Of a DNA stretch of 64,000 nucleotides, positions 9,004-15,998 are shown piece after piece; positions within the stretch are counted from its first letter, which is position 1, and the number at the start of each line of letters is the position of its first letter. The notes beneath the pieces are model-generated. The model had not been told where the DNA came from. It did no database searches and saw only the letters and a program-made list of their open reading frames with translations. Position numbers and translations under genes: made by a program. The DNA is from CAIXLI01 sp964587125. Its GTDB lineage: Bacteria; Pseudomonadota; Alphaproteobacteria; UBA9219. Where the stretch lies: the NCBI GenBank assembly GCA_964587125.1, contig CAZPKC010000008.1, positions 1 through 64,000 of the forward strand, read 5' to 3'.

Positions 9004-9313
9004 GTGCTCAACTCTCTTCCTGTTACAAAGAACTAAACGCGCGCTTATGAACCTCCATCGTGACGAAACAAAGGCGACTAACAAAACGGGAACGAAACAA
9101 TCTTTCTTCCCTTTTTCCGTCGCTTTTTTTCCTTTGTTTTGTCACGGCGATTGCCCAGCGCCGAGTCATGTATACCATTTATTAGCAATTATTACAAAAC
9201 TTTCATGCCAAATTCTTTATCTTTTATTATATTTCAATGCGTTATGCGGCATCGAATCAGTCGTTTTTTAACCGTATTGGTTAATAATTGGGGGCATGAA
9301 ATGTTAATAAAGA
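9004..9313. other. 310-bp AT-rich intergenic region between carD and fdxA
   Basis: No convincing gene. It holds the leader of carD and the region downstream of fdxA, with low-complexity TTTT/CTTT runs. Short open frames here lack ribosome sites and family features. Confidence 0.5.
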
Positions 9314-9646
9314 TTACTCGCCGGGCTTTTCGCTGAAGTATTTGGCGAATTTATCAGGAACATCCTTCCACTTGTCGGCATCGGAAGGAGCCTCTTTTTT
9401 ATGGGTGCTGTTAGGCCATTTCGTTGAATACTCGCGGTTTAACTCCAGCCATTTTTCGGCGCGCGGATCCGTGTCTGAAACGATGGCGATAGCCGGGCAT
9501 TCGGGCTCGCAAACGCCGCAATCGATGCATTCATCGGGATTGATGACAAGCATGTTTTCGCCCTCATAAAAGCAATCGACGGGGCAAACTTCCACGCAGT
9601 CCATATATTTGCAGCGAATGCAGGCTTCGGTAACGACATAAGGCAT
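9314..9646 (-). CDS. fdxA: 7Fe-8S ferredoxin FdxA
   Basis: 110 residues, the standard length. It has CIRCKYMDCVEVCPVDCF for the first cluster and CIDCGVCEPECP for the second, giving one 3Fe-4S and one 4Fe-4S centre. The C-terminal tail (AEKWLELNREYSTKWPN) is the one found in alphaproteobacterial FdxA. It is a low-potential electron carrier in the cytosol. The gene often follows carD in this group, and the order is kept here (fdxA upstream of carD on the minus strand). Confidence 0.93.
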   Translation of the reverse strand: MPYVVTEACIRCKYMDCVEVCPVDCFYEGENMLVINPDECIDCGVCEPECPAIAIVSDTDPRAEKWLELNREYSTKWPNSTHKKEAPSDADKWKDVPDKFAKYFSEKPGE

Positions 9647-9823
9647 AACGATAAATCTCCCGATGACTAAATGTGCCGCGCGATTTCGGCATGCGACGGT
9701 ATAAGCAAGGATTGACTTTATGGCAAGAGGCCAGAAACCGCGTGAATTAAGAAAAAATTATCCTTTTTTTACCAGACTTGCGGAAAGTATGCACGGCATA
9801 TTGGACGCAGAAAGAGAGACACT

Positions 9824-10021
9824 ATGGATTTTATCCAAAAGTTTGCATCGTTTGTTAAAGAGCACCCGTTTATAAATTTTTTTGCAATAGAAGGCACTTC
9901 TTTTGCTGAACCAGCTGCTATCAAAGGGGCGGCGGGTATAGCCGCGATCCAGCAAGCCGTTGGCCTTATCCTGCTGATCGTTCAGCTTGTCAAAAAAGGC
10001 ATGGGGGGCATGAAAAAGTAA
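9824..10021 (+). CDS. Small predicted membrane protein, unknown
   Basis: 65 residues from ATG 9824, with AGAGAG about six bases upstream. An amphipathic N-terminus is followed by a small-residue helix GIAAIQQAVGLILLIVQLV and a basic tail KKGMGGMKK. The size, single helix and Lys-rich end recall small toxins or holin-like peptides, but nothing confirms this. It lies just before tRNA-Thr, outside the island boundary. Confidence 0.4.
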   Translation: MDFIQKFASFVKEHPFINFFAIEGTSFAEPAAIKGAAGIAAIQQAVGLILLIVQLVKKGMGGMKK

Positions 10022-10146
10022 TCAAGATTACATTTAATTTGGTGTTTATTGACGAATAAATTCATAAATCGAAGAAATTGTGCGTTGACGCAAGCGCCCG
10101 AAGTCTTTAAGAGCATGACGCTCCGATCAAAAAGGACACCAAACGC

Positions 10147-10221
10147 GCCGTTGTAGCTCAGGGGTAGAGCAGGGCTTTCGTAAAGCCAAGGTCGGGAGTT
10201 CAATTCTCTCCAACGGCACCA
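10147..10221 (+). tRNA. tRNA-Thr (CGT)
   Basis: A 75-nt cloverleaf with encoded CCA. Acceptor GCCGTTG/CAACGGC, D arm AGCTCAGGGGTAGAGC, anticodon loop with CGT in GGGCTTTCGTAAAGCC, T arm GGGAGTTCAATTCTCTC. Its 3' end serves as the attachment site for the island that follows. Confidence 0.96.
10198..10221 (+). repeat. Left attachment site (3' end of tRNA-Thr)
   Basis: The last 24 nt of tRNA-Thr recur at 15761-15783 with a two-base deletion (GG lost in the acceptor stem). The last 21 nt recur exactly at 15951-15971. The first pair delimits the island; the second belongs to the tRNA-tail repeat discussed separately. Confidence 0.85.
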
Positions 10222-10385
10222 TTACTACTTCTAAGGATGTCTAGGAAAGTCTAAAATACAGCGAGTTTTGTTGGTTTATATTGATTTTAGCGTCTATTAT
10301 CTTCCAAAGAAAATTGTTGAAATCCATGTTCGGTTGGGGGTAGGGTTGGGGGTAAGTAAAGATTGCAATTTGGAGTTACCCCAAA

Positions 10386-11576
10386 ATGCCTCTGACAGAC
10401 ACCGCCATCCGCCGCGCCAAGGCGCAAAAGAAACCCCATAAAATGTTTGATTCTGGAGGCTTGTTCCTTCTGGTAACGCCTACTGGCGGCAAGTGGTGGC
10501 GATTCAAATACCGCTTTAATAACAAGGAAAAACTGCTGTCTTTAGGGACATATCCCGATGTTTCTTTAAAGGACGCCCGCGACAGGCGCGACCAAGAACG
10601 CAAGAAGCTGGCCTCTAACGTTGATCCCGCCGCTAATCGGAAAGCGGTAAAGGCGGCATGGGCCGACAATCAGGCGAATAGCTTGGAGGTAGTGGCGCGG
10701 GAGTGGATATGCAAGCAATCGGCTATCTGGGCGGCATCGAATACGAAGAAAATAACAGGGCAGCTTGAACTTAACATTTTCCCTTGGCTTGGAGATCATC
10801 CTATTGCCGATATTACCGCCCCAGAACTTTTATCGGTTTTGCGCCGGACGGAGGCGCGGGGGGCAATCCATACGGCCCATAAGATTTTGCAGACCTGCGG
10901 CCAGATATTCCGTTATGCCATAGCCACAGGCCGTGCCATGCGCGACCCCGCTGCTGACCTGCGCGGCGCATTACAACCCATGAAATCGGGACACTTCGCC
11001 GCCGTAACGGACCCGAAAGCCATTGGCTCATTACTTCGTATCCTGCAGGATTATCAAGGCAGCGTCATTGTCCGTTGTGCTTTGCGCCTTGCTCCCTTGG
11101 TTTTTGTTCGCCCCGGCGAATTGAGAAAAGCAGAATGGAAAGAAATTAACTTTGAAAAGGCTGAATGGAGCATTCCCGCCGAACGTATGAAAATGCGCGA
11201 ACCGCATCTCGTTCCCTTGTCACGTCAGGCAATAGAGATTCTAAAAGAATTGCACCCAATGTCGGGGCGAAGCGCATATCTCTTTCCAAGCCCTCGTTCT
11301 AACCAAAAACCAATGAGTGACAACGCAATTCTCAGCGCCCTGCGCCGGATGGATATCAGCAAGGATGAAATGACGGGCCACGGCTTCCGCGCTATGGCGC
11401 GGACAGTTCTCGATGAAGTTTTGCACGTCCGTCCCGATTACATCGAACATCAACTAGCCCACGCCGTTCGCGATCCGAACGGCAGAGCTTATAACCGCAC
11501 CGCCCATTTGCCCGAGCGCCGCAAGATGATGCAGAAATGGTCTGATTATTTGGACAAGCTAAAGAAGGCCAAATAA
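10386..11576 (+). CDS. P4-type tyrosine integrase
   Basis: 396 residues. It starts MPLTDTAIRRAKAQKKPHKMFDSGGLFLLV, the DUF4102 arm-binding domain of P4-like integrases, followed by a core-binding SAM-like domain. The catalytic domain shows Arg in RPGELRKAEW, His-x-x-Arg in GHGFRAMART, His in EHQLAHAV and the Tyr nucleophile in NGRAYNRTAHLPERRKMM. All catalytic residues are present, so it may still be active. Its gene is 164 bp from tRNA-Thr and reads away from it, the standard arrangement for tRNA-targeting islands. Confidence 0.93.
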   Translation: MPLTDTAIRRAKAQKKPHKMFDSGGLFLLVTPTGGKWWRFKYRFNNKEKLLSLGTYPDVSLKDARDRRDQERKKLASNVDPAANRKAVKAAWADNQANSLEVVAREWICKQSAIWAASNTKKITGQLELNIFPWLGDHPIADITAPELLSVLRRTEARGAIHTAHKILQTCGQIFRYAIATGRAMRDPAADLRGALQPMKSGHFAAVTDPKAIGSLLRILQDYQGSVIVRCALRLAPLVFVRPGELRKAEWKEINFEKAEWSIPAERMKMREPHLVPLSRQAIEILKELHPMSGRSAYLFPSPRSNQKPMSDNAILSALRRMDISKDEMTGHGFRAMARTVLDEVLHVRPDYIEHQLAHAVRDPNGRAYNRTAHLPERRKMMQKWSDYLDKLKKAK

Positions 11577-11824
11577 GTCTGCGACAGCGGACGTTCGCAT
11601 TCATAATTTACGCCGCTCATTTGCAAGATTCGTCACGGCGGTTGTAGACATTCTTTGGAGGTATTCTCAAGGTGCTCAAACTAGTTTAGGTGCTTCAACA
11701 AATTGCGTTTTCGAGGCCCAAATGTTCTGAGGACTGTAACCTAGCGGAATAATTGGGGTTTTCTATTATAGCCGGATTGAATTTTCACGAAAAAAGCTCA
11801 TAATGCCAAGACGATTGGAGAAAA

Positions 11825-12202
11825 ATGATGCCTGTAATTGAAAATCTCATTCAAATTGGCGAGGTCGTCGCCGTTTCTGTGCCGGTGGGCCTATCGATTG
11901 TCTGTCTTTATGCGGTGGTGGAGGACAGGATCACTCGTCCGGCGCGGGAGCAGCACAAGCGGGACGTTGAAGCATGTATCGCAAGAGAAAATTCTCCCGA
12001 AGCGAAGGCAAGGGAAAAGATGAGCCAAGAATTAGGCAGAAGCATTGATGATAACTTAAGGGAAATTCATAAGTTGGCTACGTGGTATTGCATAACGTCG
12101 AAGAAGCCTGGGGAGCTAGACAGTGAAAAGAAAACTCTTATAGATAAAGTTCACAGAATAGCTTCGCAATATATTAGGAGACTTCCAACTAGCGGGCTTT
12201 AG
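11825..12202 (+). CDS. Small membrane-anchored protein, paralogue A of the island family
   Basis: 125 residues. One N-terminal membrane helix (VVAVSVPVGLSIVCLYAVV) is followed by a charged helical tail containing ENSPEAKAREK and DDNLREIHKLA. GGAG sits just upstream of ATG 11825; ATG 11828 is an alternative start. The same layout and motif occur in the next three genes, and its leader (AAAAAGCTCATAATGCCAAG) recurs almost unchanged before the gene at 13054. No known domain. Function unknown. Confidence 0.6.
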   Translation: MMPVIENLIQIGEVVAVSVPVGLSIVCLYAVVEDRITRPAREQHKRDVEACIARENSPEAKAREKMSQELGRSIDDNLREIHKLATWYCITSKKPGELDSEKKTLIDKVHRIASQYIRRLPTSGL

Positions 12203-12210
12203 AGAACACT

Positions 12211-12507
12211 ATGGCTTCAAAAATGATTGCTAAGAACCAAAGTCGCGCTGAGAAACTTTTCCGTGTTGGCATCACCGTTCTGGGGATGCCGATGCTGCCC
12301 ATTGTGTGTGCGTTCGATTTGGCTGGGGAATGGGTCAATCGTCGGGAGATAGAAGCCGATGACAAGGAAACCGAAGCGCTTCTTGCTGCGGAAAAATCTC
12401 CTGCGGCGATAAGGGCGAAAGAAGCTGCCAGGGTTAGGGGAGAACAACTCGACAGGGATATCCTAGCGTTCCACAAAATGGTGCACGGACAAAGCGCCGA
12501 ACTTTAG
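12211..12507 (+). CDS. Small membrane-anchored protein, paralogue B of the island family
   Basis: 98 residues, starting 8 bp after the preceding gene and so probably co-transcribed. It has a hydrophobic segment (FRVGITVLGMPMLPIVCAF) and then the family tail: ETEALLAAEKSPAAIRAKEAA and DRDILAFHKMV, aligning with ENSPEAKAREK and DDNLREIHKLA of the gene before it. The ribosome site is weak. Function unknown. Confidence 0.55.
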   Translation: MASKMIAKNQSRAEKLFRVGITVLGMPMLPIVCAFDLAGEWVNRREIEADDKETEALLAAEKSPAAIRAKEAARVRGEQLDRDILAFHKMVHGQSAEL

Positions 12508-12580
12508 GGTGTGCTTTCTATGGATGCATTCTCAAGCTGTTTGAACTGATTTAGATGACCAAAGAAAGTGGGAGAAGATA

Positions 12581-12841
12581 ATGACCACGGAGTTTATTGT
12601 TCAGCTGGTCGAAAATGCCATTGTTGCTGAAGCAATAGGGGTGACGTTTGGGTTTGACGTGCTTAAAGAAATCCTTAATCGTCCGCGAACGAATGCTTTT
12701 GAACGAGAGACGGCAAAACTCCTTGATGCCAAGAATTCTCTTGGAGCAATAGCAGAGAGAGAAGCCCAAGAAAGAAAAGATAAAAGGCAGGATGCGCAAA
12801 TTGAAGCCTCTTTCAAGAATATTGATAATTTAGAAGCTTAA
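12581..12841 (+). CDS. Small membrane-anchored protein, paralogue C of the island family
   Basis: 86 residues, with GGGAG seven bases before ATG 12581. The N-terminal segment is only mildly hydrophobic (AIVAEAIGVTFGFDVL). The tail has KLLDAKNSLGAIAEREAQERK and ends SFKNIDNLEA, the most diverged copy of the family motif. The upstream stretch ATTCTCAAGCTGTTTGAACT resembles ATTCTCAAGGTGCTCAAACT ahead of the gene at 11825, so regulatory sequence was duplicated with the genes. Confidence 0.5.
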   Translation: MTTEFIVQLVENAIVAEAIGVTFGFDVLKEILNRPRTNAFERETAKLLDAKNSLGAIAEREAQERKDKRQDAQIEASFKNIDNLEA

Positions 12842-13053
12842 CGTCGAGTCTCGCTTCGCGGGACTGCATTGAGCGCAGGCCTATAATTCTGAAGTCTGAA
12901 TGACCAAGGTATATTTTTTGGGACGATTAAAACACCGCATAGAGTTTCAACTCATTGATAAATGTTGGCATTTTCTTGCTTTGAAGAAAGTATTCGGCCA
13001 GTTGAACTTATATGAGAAAAGTTCATAATGCCAAGAATGGAAGGGAAGAAATA

Positions 13054-13419
13054 ATGTCCGTTGAAGCCGCCATACTAGTTGCAAAGACCGTCGTTGTTTC
13101 CGCAGGGGCTACGACGGGAGTTCTTGCTATTTATGCGGCGGCGGAAATGTTGGTGGGGCGTTCAGACAGGGAACGCCGTGAGAATAAACGGGAGGCCGTT
13201 ATCGCTGCTGCAAATTCCCCTCAAGCAAAAGCAAGAGAACAAGCTGAAGAAAGAAAAAGAGCGGCGCGAGCTAAAGAGAACGATGCTAACATTATTGAAA
13301 TTGAAAAATTGAGCGCGCAACTTAATGCTCTAGGTGGTCGAAGCTCACCTGCTAAAAATTTAGTACGGCCCATGCGACATAGACAGCGATTCTCCGCTGC
13401 AATCGCCTGCAGACGTTAA
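13054..13419 (+). CDS. Small membrane-anchored protein, paralogue D of the island family
   Basis: 121 residues from ATG 13054, chosen because AAGGGAAG precedes it and because this start aligns with that of the gene at 11825; an in-frame ATG at 13012 is unsupported. One clear membrane helix (VVVSAGATTGVLAIYAAAEMLV), then ENKREAVIAAANSPQAKAREQ and NIIEIEKLSAQL. It is closest to paralogue A. The last ~20 residues are Arg-rich and may come from readthrough into later sequence. Function unknown. Confidence 0.55.
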   Translation: MSVEAAILVAKTVVVSAGATTGVLAIYAAAEMLVGRSDRERRENKREAVIAAANSPQAKAREQAEERKRAARAKENDANIIEIEKLSAQLNALGGRSSPAKNLVRPMRHRQRFSAAIACRR

Positions 13420-13471
13420 GGCGTCGCGCGATTTGCGCTATCGCTAGCATAATTACTGCATATTCAATTTT

Positions 13472-14173
13472 TCATAAGCGTTTAGATGCGATGAGTTGTT
13501 TGCGTTTTTCTTTTTTGCCAAAGAATTCTAGAACGCTTCTGCCCGCACCTGGTCTTTGTGGGCCGTCATTGCATATGTAATCCTTATCATCAACCGATCT
13601 TCCCAGGCTTTTATGTTGGCAATACACTACGGCGGCTTTTGATGCGGCTAGCGCTGTTACCCCCACTAGTCCGGAAAGAATAGATAAGCAGAGCTCTTGG
13701 CCTGAAGGTGCTATTGCCATTGTAGCGGCTATGCCGGCAGATGCGATCAGAAGGGCCAAGGTTGTGGTGGACCAAAATTCTTTTTCTTTAGCTATTTCGG
13801 CTAATTCTTTATCGCCGCATTTTTCAGATTTATACACAAGCTCGTATACGTTACTTAGTAAAACCTCTTCCTCGGTCATTTTTGCAATCTCTTGACTCAG
13901 AAAATCTTGAAATGCGAAAGAGCTCCGCATATCTTTTCTTTTCTGCTCCATGTCATCGGCCAGATTGATTGCGCGCCTGGAGTCTGAATCAAGTTTTTCC
14001 CTGATTTTCTCAACCTCGCTAATCATGTGGGGGTTGTGTGCAGTTGTTTTTGCATTCTGCCGATCGTTGCGAGCGTCTGTTGAAATATTGCTACTTAAAA
14101 CAATAAAGCGATCCATCAATTTCTGTTCGACCTGTTCGCGATTATTATTTTTAGGCAAATATTTCTTGCTCAT
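13472..14173 (-). CDS. Two-helix membrane protein with long coiled N-terminus, unknown
   Basis: 233 residues from ATG 14173, which has GGAG six bases upstream (a TTG four codons earlier is also in frame). The first ~130 residues are charged and helical (SEVEKIREKLDSDSRRAINL). Two adjacent membrane helices follow (TTTLALLIASAGIAATMAI and LCLSILSGLVGVTALAAS), then a basic C-terminus (FFGKKEKRKQLIASKRL). The layout recalls SLATT-type or other pore-forming effectors of defence systems, but no family motif is secure. It faces the four small-protein genes convergently. Confidence 0.55.
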   Translation of the reverse strand: MSKKYLPKNNNREQVEQKLMDRFIVLSSNISTDARNDRQNAKTTAHNPHMISEVEKIREKLDSDSRRAINLADDMEQKRKDMRSSFAFQDFLSQEIAKMTEEEVLLSNVYELVYKSEKCGDKELAEIAKEKEFWSTTTLALLIASAGIAATMAIAPSGQELCLSILSGLVGVTALAASKAAVVYCQHKSLGRSVDDKDYICNDGPQRPGAGRSVLEFFGKKEKRKQLIASKRL

Positions 14174-14465
14174 CGAAAGCTCCAATAACTTTAAGTAATG
14201 GAGCCATTCTACCCCAGAAAGAGCGAAAGTAATAATAAAAACAATGGTTTACGAATTGTTAACACGTAATTGCGCCTTAACCATGCGCCGAATTTTGTTA
14301 TGAAAAGACAGGCCTGATACAGCTGAATATCGTTTATTTTTTCTTCGTCTATACAAATAATTCATTCACTTTGCGGTTAGCTGCGCACGTTTACAACGAT
14401 CCGGGCATTTTGGATGCGACGGTGAGAGCGACAGACAGCTTCGCGAAAAAGTTTAGGGGACAGTC
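14174..14465. other. AT-rich gap inside the island
   Basis: No supported gene in roughly 290 bp. It contains the promoter side of the two-helix membrane protein and the leader of the NUDIX remnant. No clear repeats or terminator. Confidence 0.4.
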
Positions 14466-14630
14466 ATGAGAAAAATCGTTGGGAAAGCTAGAAAGAAATC
14501 CCCACCCAAGCATTTTAAAATGCCGGTTGCCGTTCATTTAGTTCTGCGTAAGGGCAAGGAGGTTTTGCTTCTTCTTCGACAGAACTCTGGTATTCATACC
14601 CAAGGTATCGATCAATCTCTGCGTCGTTAA
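14466..14630 (+). pseudogene. N-terminal fragment of a NUDIX hydrolase gene
   Basis: A 54-codon frame with an AGGGGACA ribosome site. MPVAVHLVLRKGKEVLLLLR and the following QNSG match the first strands of NUDIX hydrolases (MPVAVHL-hhh-x-x-x-VLLL-x-R-x-NTG). The match stops at about base 14590, before the NUDIX box, and the rest reads into the opposite-strand DUF262 remnant. It is therefore a truncated gene fused to unrelated DNA. Confidence 0.6.
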
Positions 14631-15147
14631 GCTGTGGTTCAATTTCCAGAGAATTGTAAAGGATATCCGCTGGAAAAGGTGTCGTCGGGCCACAGGTTTT
14701 CAATAACTCCCGCAACCGCGTGAGTGTGGTATCGGACGATCCACCGAAGGCATTCTTAAGAGTCGAGAAGACAAACCACCTTCGAATAGTAATCTGGGCG
14801 GCAGCATCCTCAGCCTTTGAGGAAGTGTCAAAAGACGAATTGCCGCGTTTCATGAGATAGAAGGCAATGGGTAGTAATCCCAGCTGAGCGACGACATTTT
14901 TGTTGTTAAATCCAAATCGAGAGATCAACCGCACGGTTACGGCAAGCGACTCTTTGATCTTTTCCCAGTTCTCTTCAATGGTGCGAAGGTTGGTTTTGGT
15001 GAAGTTCTTGACCTTGTACTGAATGGGTAGATTCTCGCTAAGGTACAAACAGGCCTTCAATACGAAATCCTTACTAAAACTATATCCATTGCCAATCTCG
15101 TTAAGTGAATCGGTAAAATCATGAATTTCGTTACGAGCGTTTGCCTC
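14515..15147 (-). pseudogene. C-terminal remnant of a DUF262 (GmrSD-like) protein
   Basis: An open frame of about 211 codons with no credible start; an in-frame TAG lies at 15148. Segments such as ARNEIHDFTDSLNEIGNGYS, KDFVLKACLYL, GLLPIAFYLMKRGN and FSTLKNAFGGSSDTTLTRL are typical of the second half of DUF262 proteins, whose first half holds the ParB-like nuclease. Intact relatives act as modification-dependent restriction or defence nucleases. Here the nuclease half is missing and the last codons overlap the NUDIX fragment, so the gene is dead. A TTG at 15060 could start a 181-residue product. Confidence 0.7.
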
Positions 15148-15297
15148 CTATTGCCAAATAACAGGTAGATTACTTCACAGAAGTGAATTAGGGCCGGAGT
15201 GAAATGGCCCTTCCTTAGTTCTCTTTTACAAAGTCGTCCAAAAATTCGGACACCGGCTCGACCCCTGTAACTAACAACCAGTCTCTGGCGCGAGTAA

Positions 15298-15588
15298 ATG
15301 GAAACGCCACCCCGCAATCAACCGCAATCAGAGGCAACGCTTTTGTCATCAACAGCCGTTGATGCAGGCATTGCTATTGACGCGAACAAAATTAGAATAC
15401 TACGATTGCCGGATGTCATTTCCCGCGTTGGATTAAAACGCGCTTCAATTTATCAATATATAACTAGAGGGGCTTTTCCAAGGCCCGTTTCCCTTGGGGC
15501 GCGCGCCGTTGGATGGATTGAGCATGAGATTGACGCCTGGTTATTTGAGCGAATTCAGGCGAGCCGTACACGCAACAGCGATAGCTGA
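15298..15588 (+). CDS. AlpA-family DNA-binding regulator
   Basis: About 96 residues. After an uncertain N-terminus the core reads RLPDVISRVGLKRASIYQYI, then RGAFPRPVSLG and VGWIEHEIDAWLFERIQASR, the winged helix-turn-helix of AlpA/excisionase-like proteins. Such proteins control integrase expression or excision of P4-like islands, which fits its place at the distal end. No good ribosome site precedes ATG 15298, so the true start may be internal. Confidence 0.8.
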   Translation: METPPRNQPQSEATLLSSTAVDAGIAIDANKIRILRLPDVISRVGLKRASIYQYITRGAFPRPVSLGARAVGWIEHEIDAWLFERIQASRTRNSDS

Positions 15589-15760
15589 AAAATAACTTCT
15601 GTTTTTCGTTGCGAACAGTTATGTTTTGCAAGTGAGTAAACTTCCGCGTAGGATTCGAGGATTGAACTCAAATGACTTTATGAAAATCGGGGTAAGTTTT
15701 GGGGTAACGAACGGAATTATTCTACAATTATTATTTTAGAATCATATTGATAATAGATTA

Positions 15761-15783
15761 GTTCAATTCTCTCCAACCACCAT
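15761..15783 (+). repeat. Right attachment site of the island
   Basis: GTTCAATTCTCTCCAAC followed by CACCAT equals the tRNA-Thr 3' end with the acceptor bases GG removed. It marks the distal end of the inserted DNA, and the original tRNA terminator follows at once. Confidence 0.75.
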
Positions 15784-15817
15784 CAAAAAGGGGGACTTTT
15801 GTCCCCCTTTTTGATGG
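15780..15817. terminator. Terminator hairpin of tRNA-Thr, displaced by the island
   Basis: CCATCAAAAAGGGGGAC-ttttgt-CCCCCTTTTTGATGG. The stem begins with the CCA of the tRNA end copy. It would have ended the tRNA transcript before the island entered. Confidence 0.8.
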
Positions 15818-15950
15818 AATCTTCGGCGTGAGAATTGAACGACGTTCACCAAACGCGACGGTCAGGAGCGTTTGGCGCGTAGCGAGGCCGAAGGCCGAGC
15901 GAAGTCCGGAGTGATGCTCCGGATAAAAACGCGCTTGAAGCGCGTTTTTA

Positions 15951-15971
15951 CAATTCTCTCCAACGGCACCA
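15951..15971 (+). repeat. Second copy of the tRNA-Thr 3' end (tail repeat)
   Basis: An exact 21-bp copy of the tRNA-Thr terminus, 168 bp beyond the island's right end. The intervening DNA holds three hairpins (15780-15817, CTCCGGA/TCCGGAG near 15915, AAAACGCGC/GCGCGTTTT near 15925-15950). The same design occurs after tRNA-Glu and tRNA-Val. Confidence 0.8.
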
Positions 15972-15998
15972 CGTTCATTTTTAACGGCTTGGCTGTGT

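Larger units (their letters stand above)
10222..15783 (+). mobile_element. Integrated genomic island at tRNA-Thr
   Basis: About 5.6 kb, bounded by the tRNA 3' end and its copy at 15761. It carries a P4-type integrase next to the tRNA, an AlpA-type regulator at the far end, four paralogous small membrane proteins, a two-helix membrane protein and gene remnants. Most of it is clearly richer in A+T than the flanking genes. Paired repeats (GTTGGGGGTA at 10333 and 10345; GGGGTAA at 15689 and 15701), each 12 nt apart, sit near both ends and look like integrase arm sites. No phage structural or conjugation genes are present, so it is a non-self-transmissible island or a decayed satellite. Confidence 0.85.

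Noticed and set aside
15215..15349. 44-codon frame opposite the AlpA gene start
   Set aside because: It reads like a protein but has no ribosome site and overlaps the AlpA gene on the other strand. It may be a decayed tail of the DUF262 region. Too weak to call.
10222..15783. Prophage
   Set aside because: No capsid, terminase, tail, lysis or replication genes; integrase, AlpA and small cargo only.
15951..15971. True right end of the tRNA-Thr island
   Set aside because: The copy at 15761-15783 is followed directly by the tRNA's own terminator, and the same terminator-spacer-tail order occurs at tRNA-Glu and tRNA-Val without an island. The 15951 copy therefore predates the insertion.
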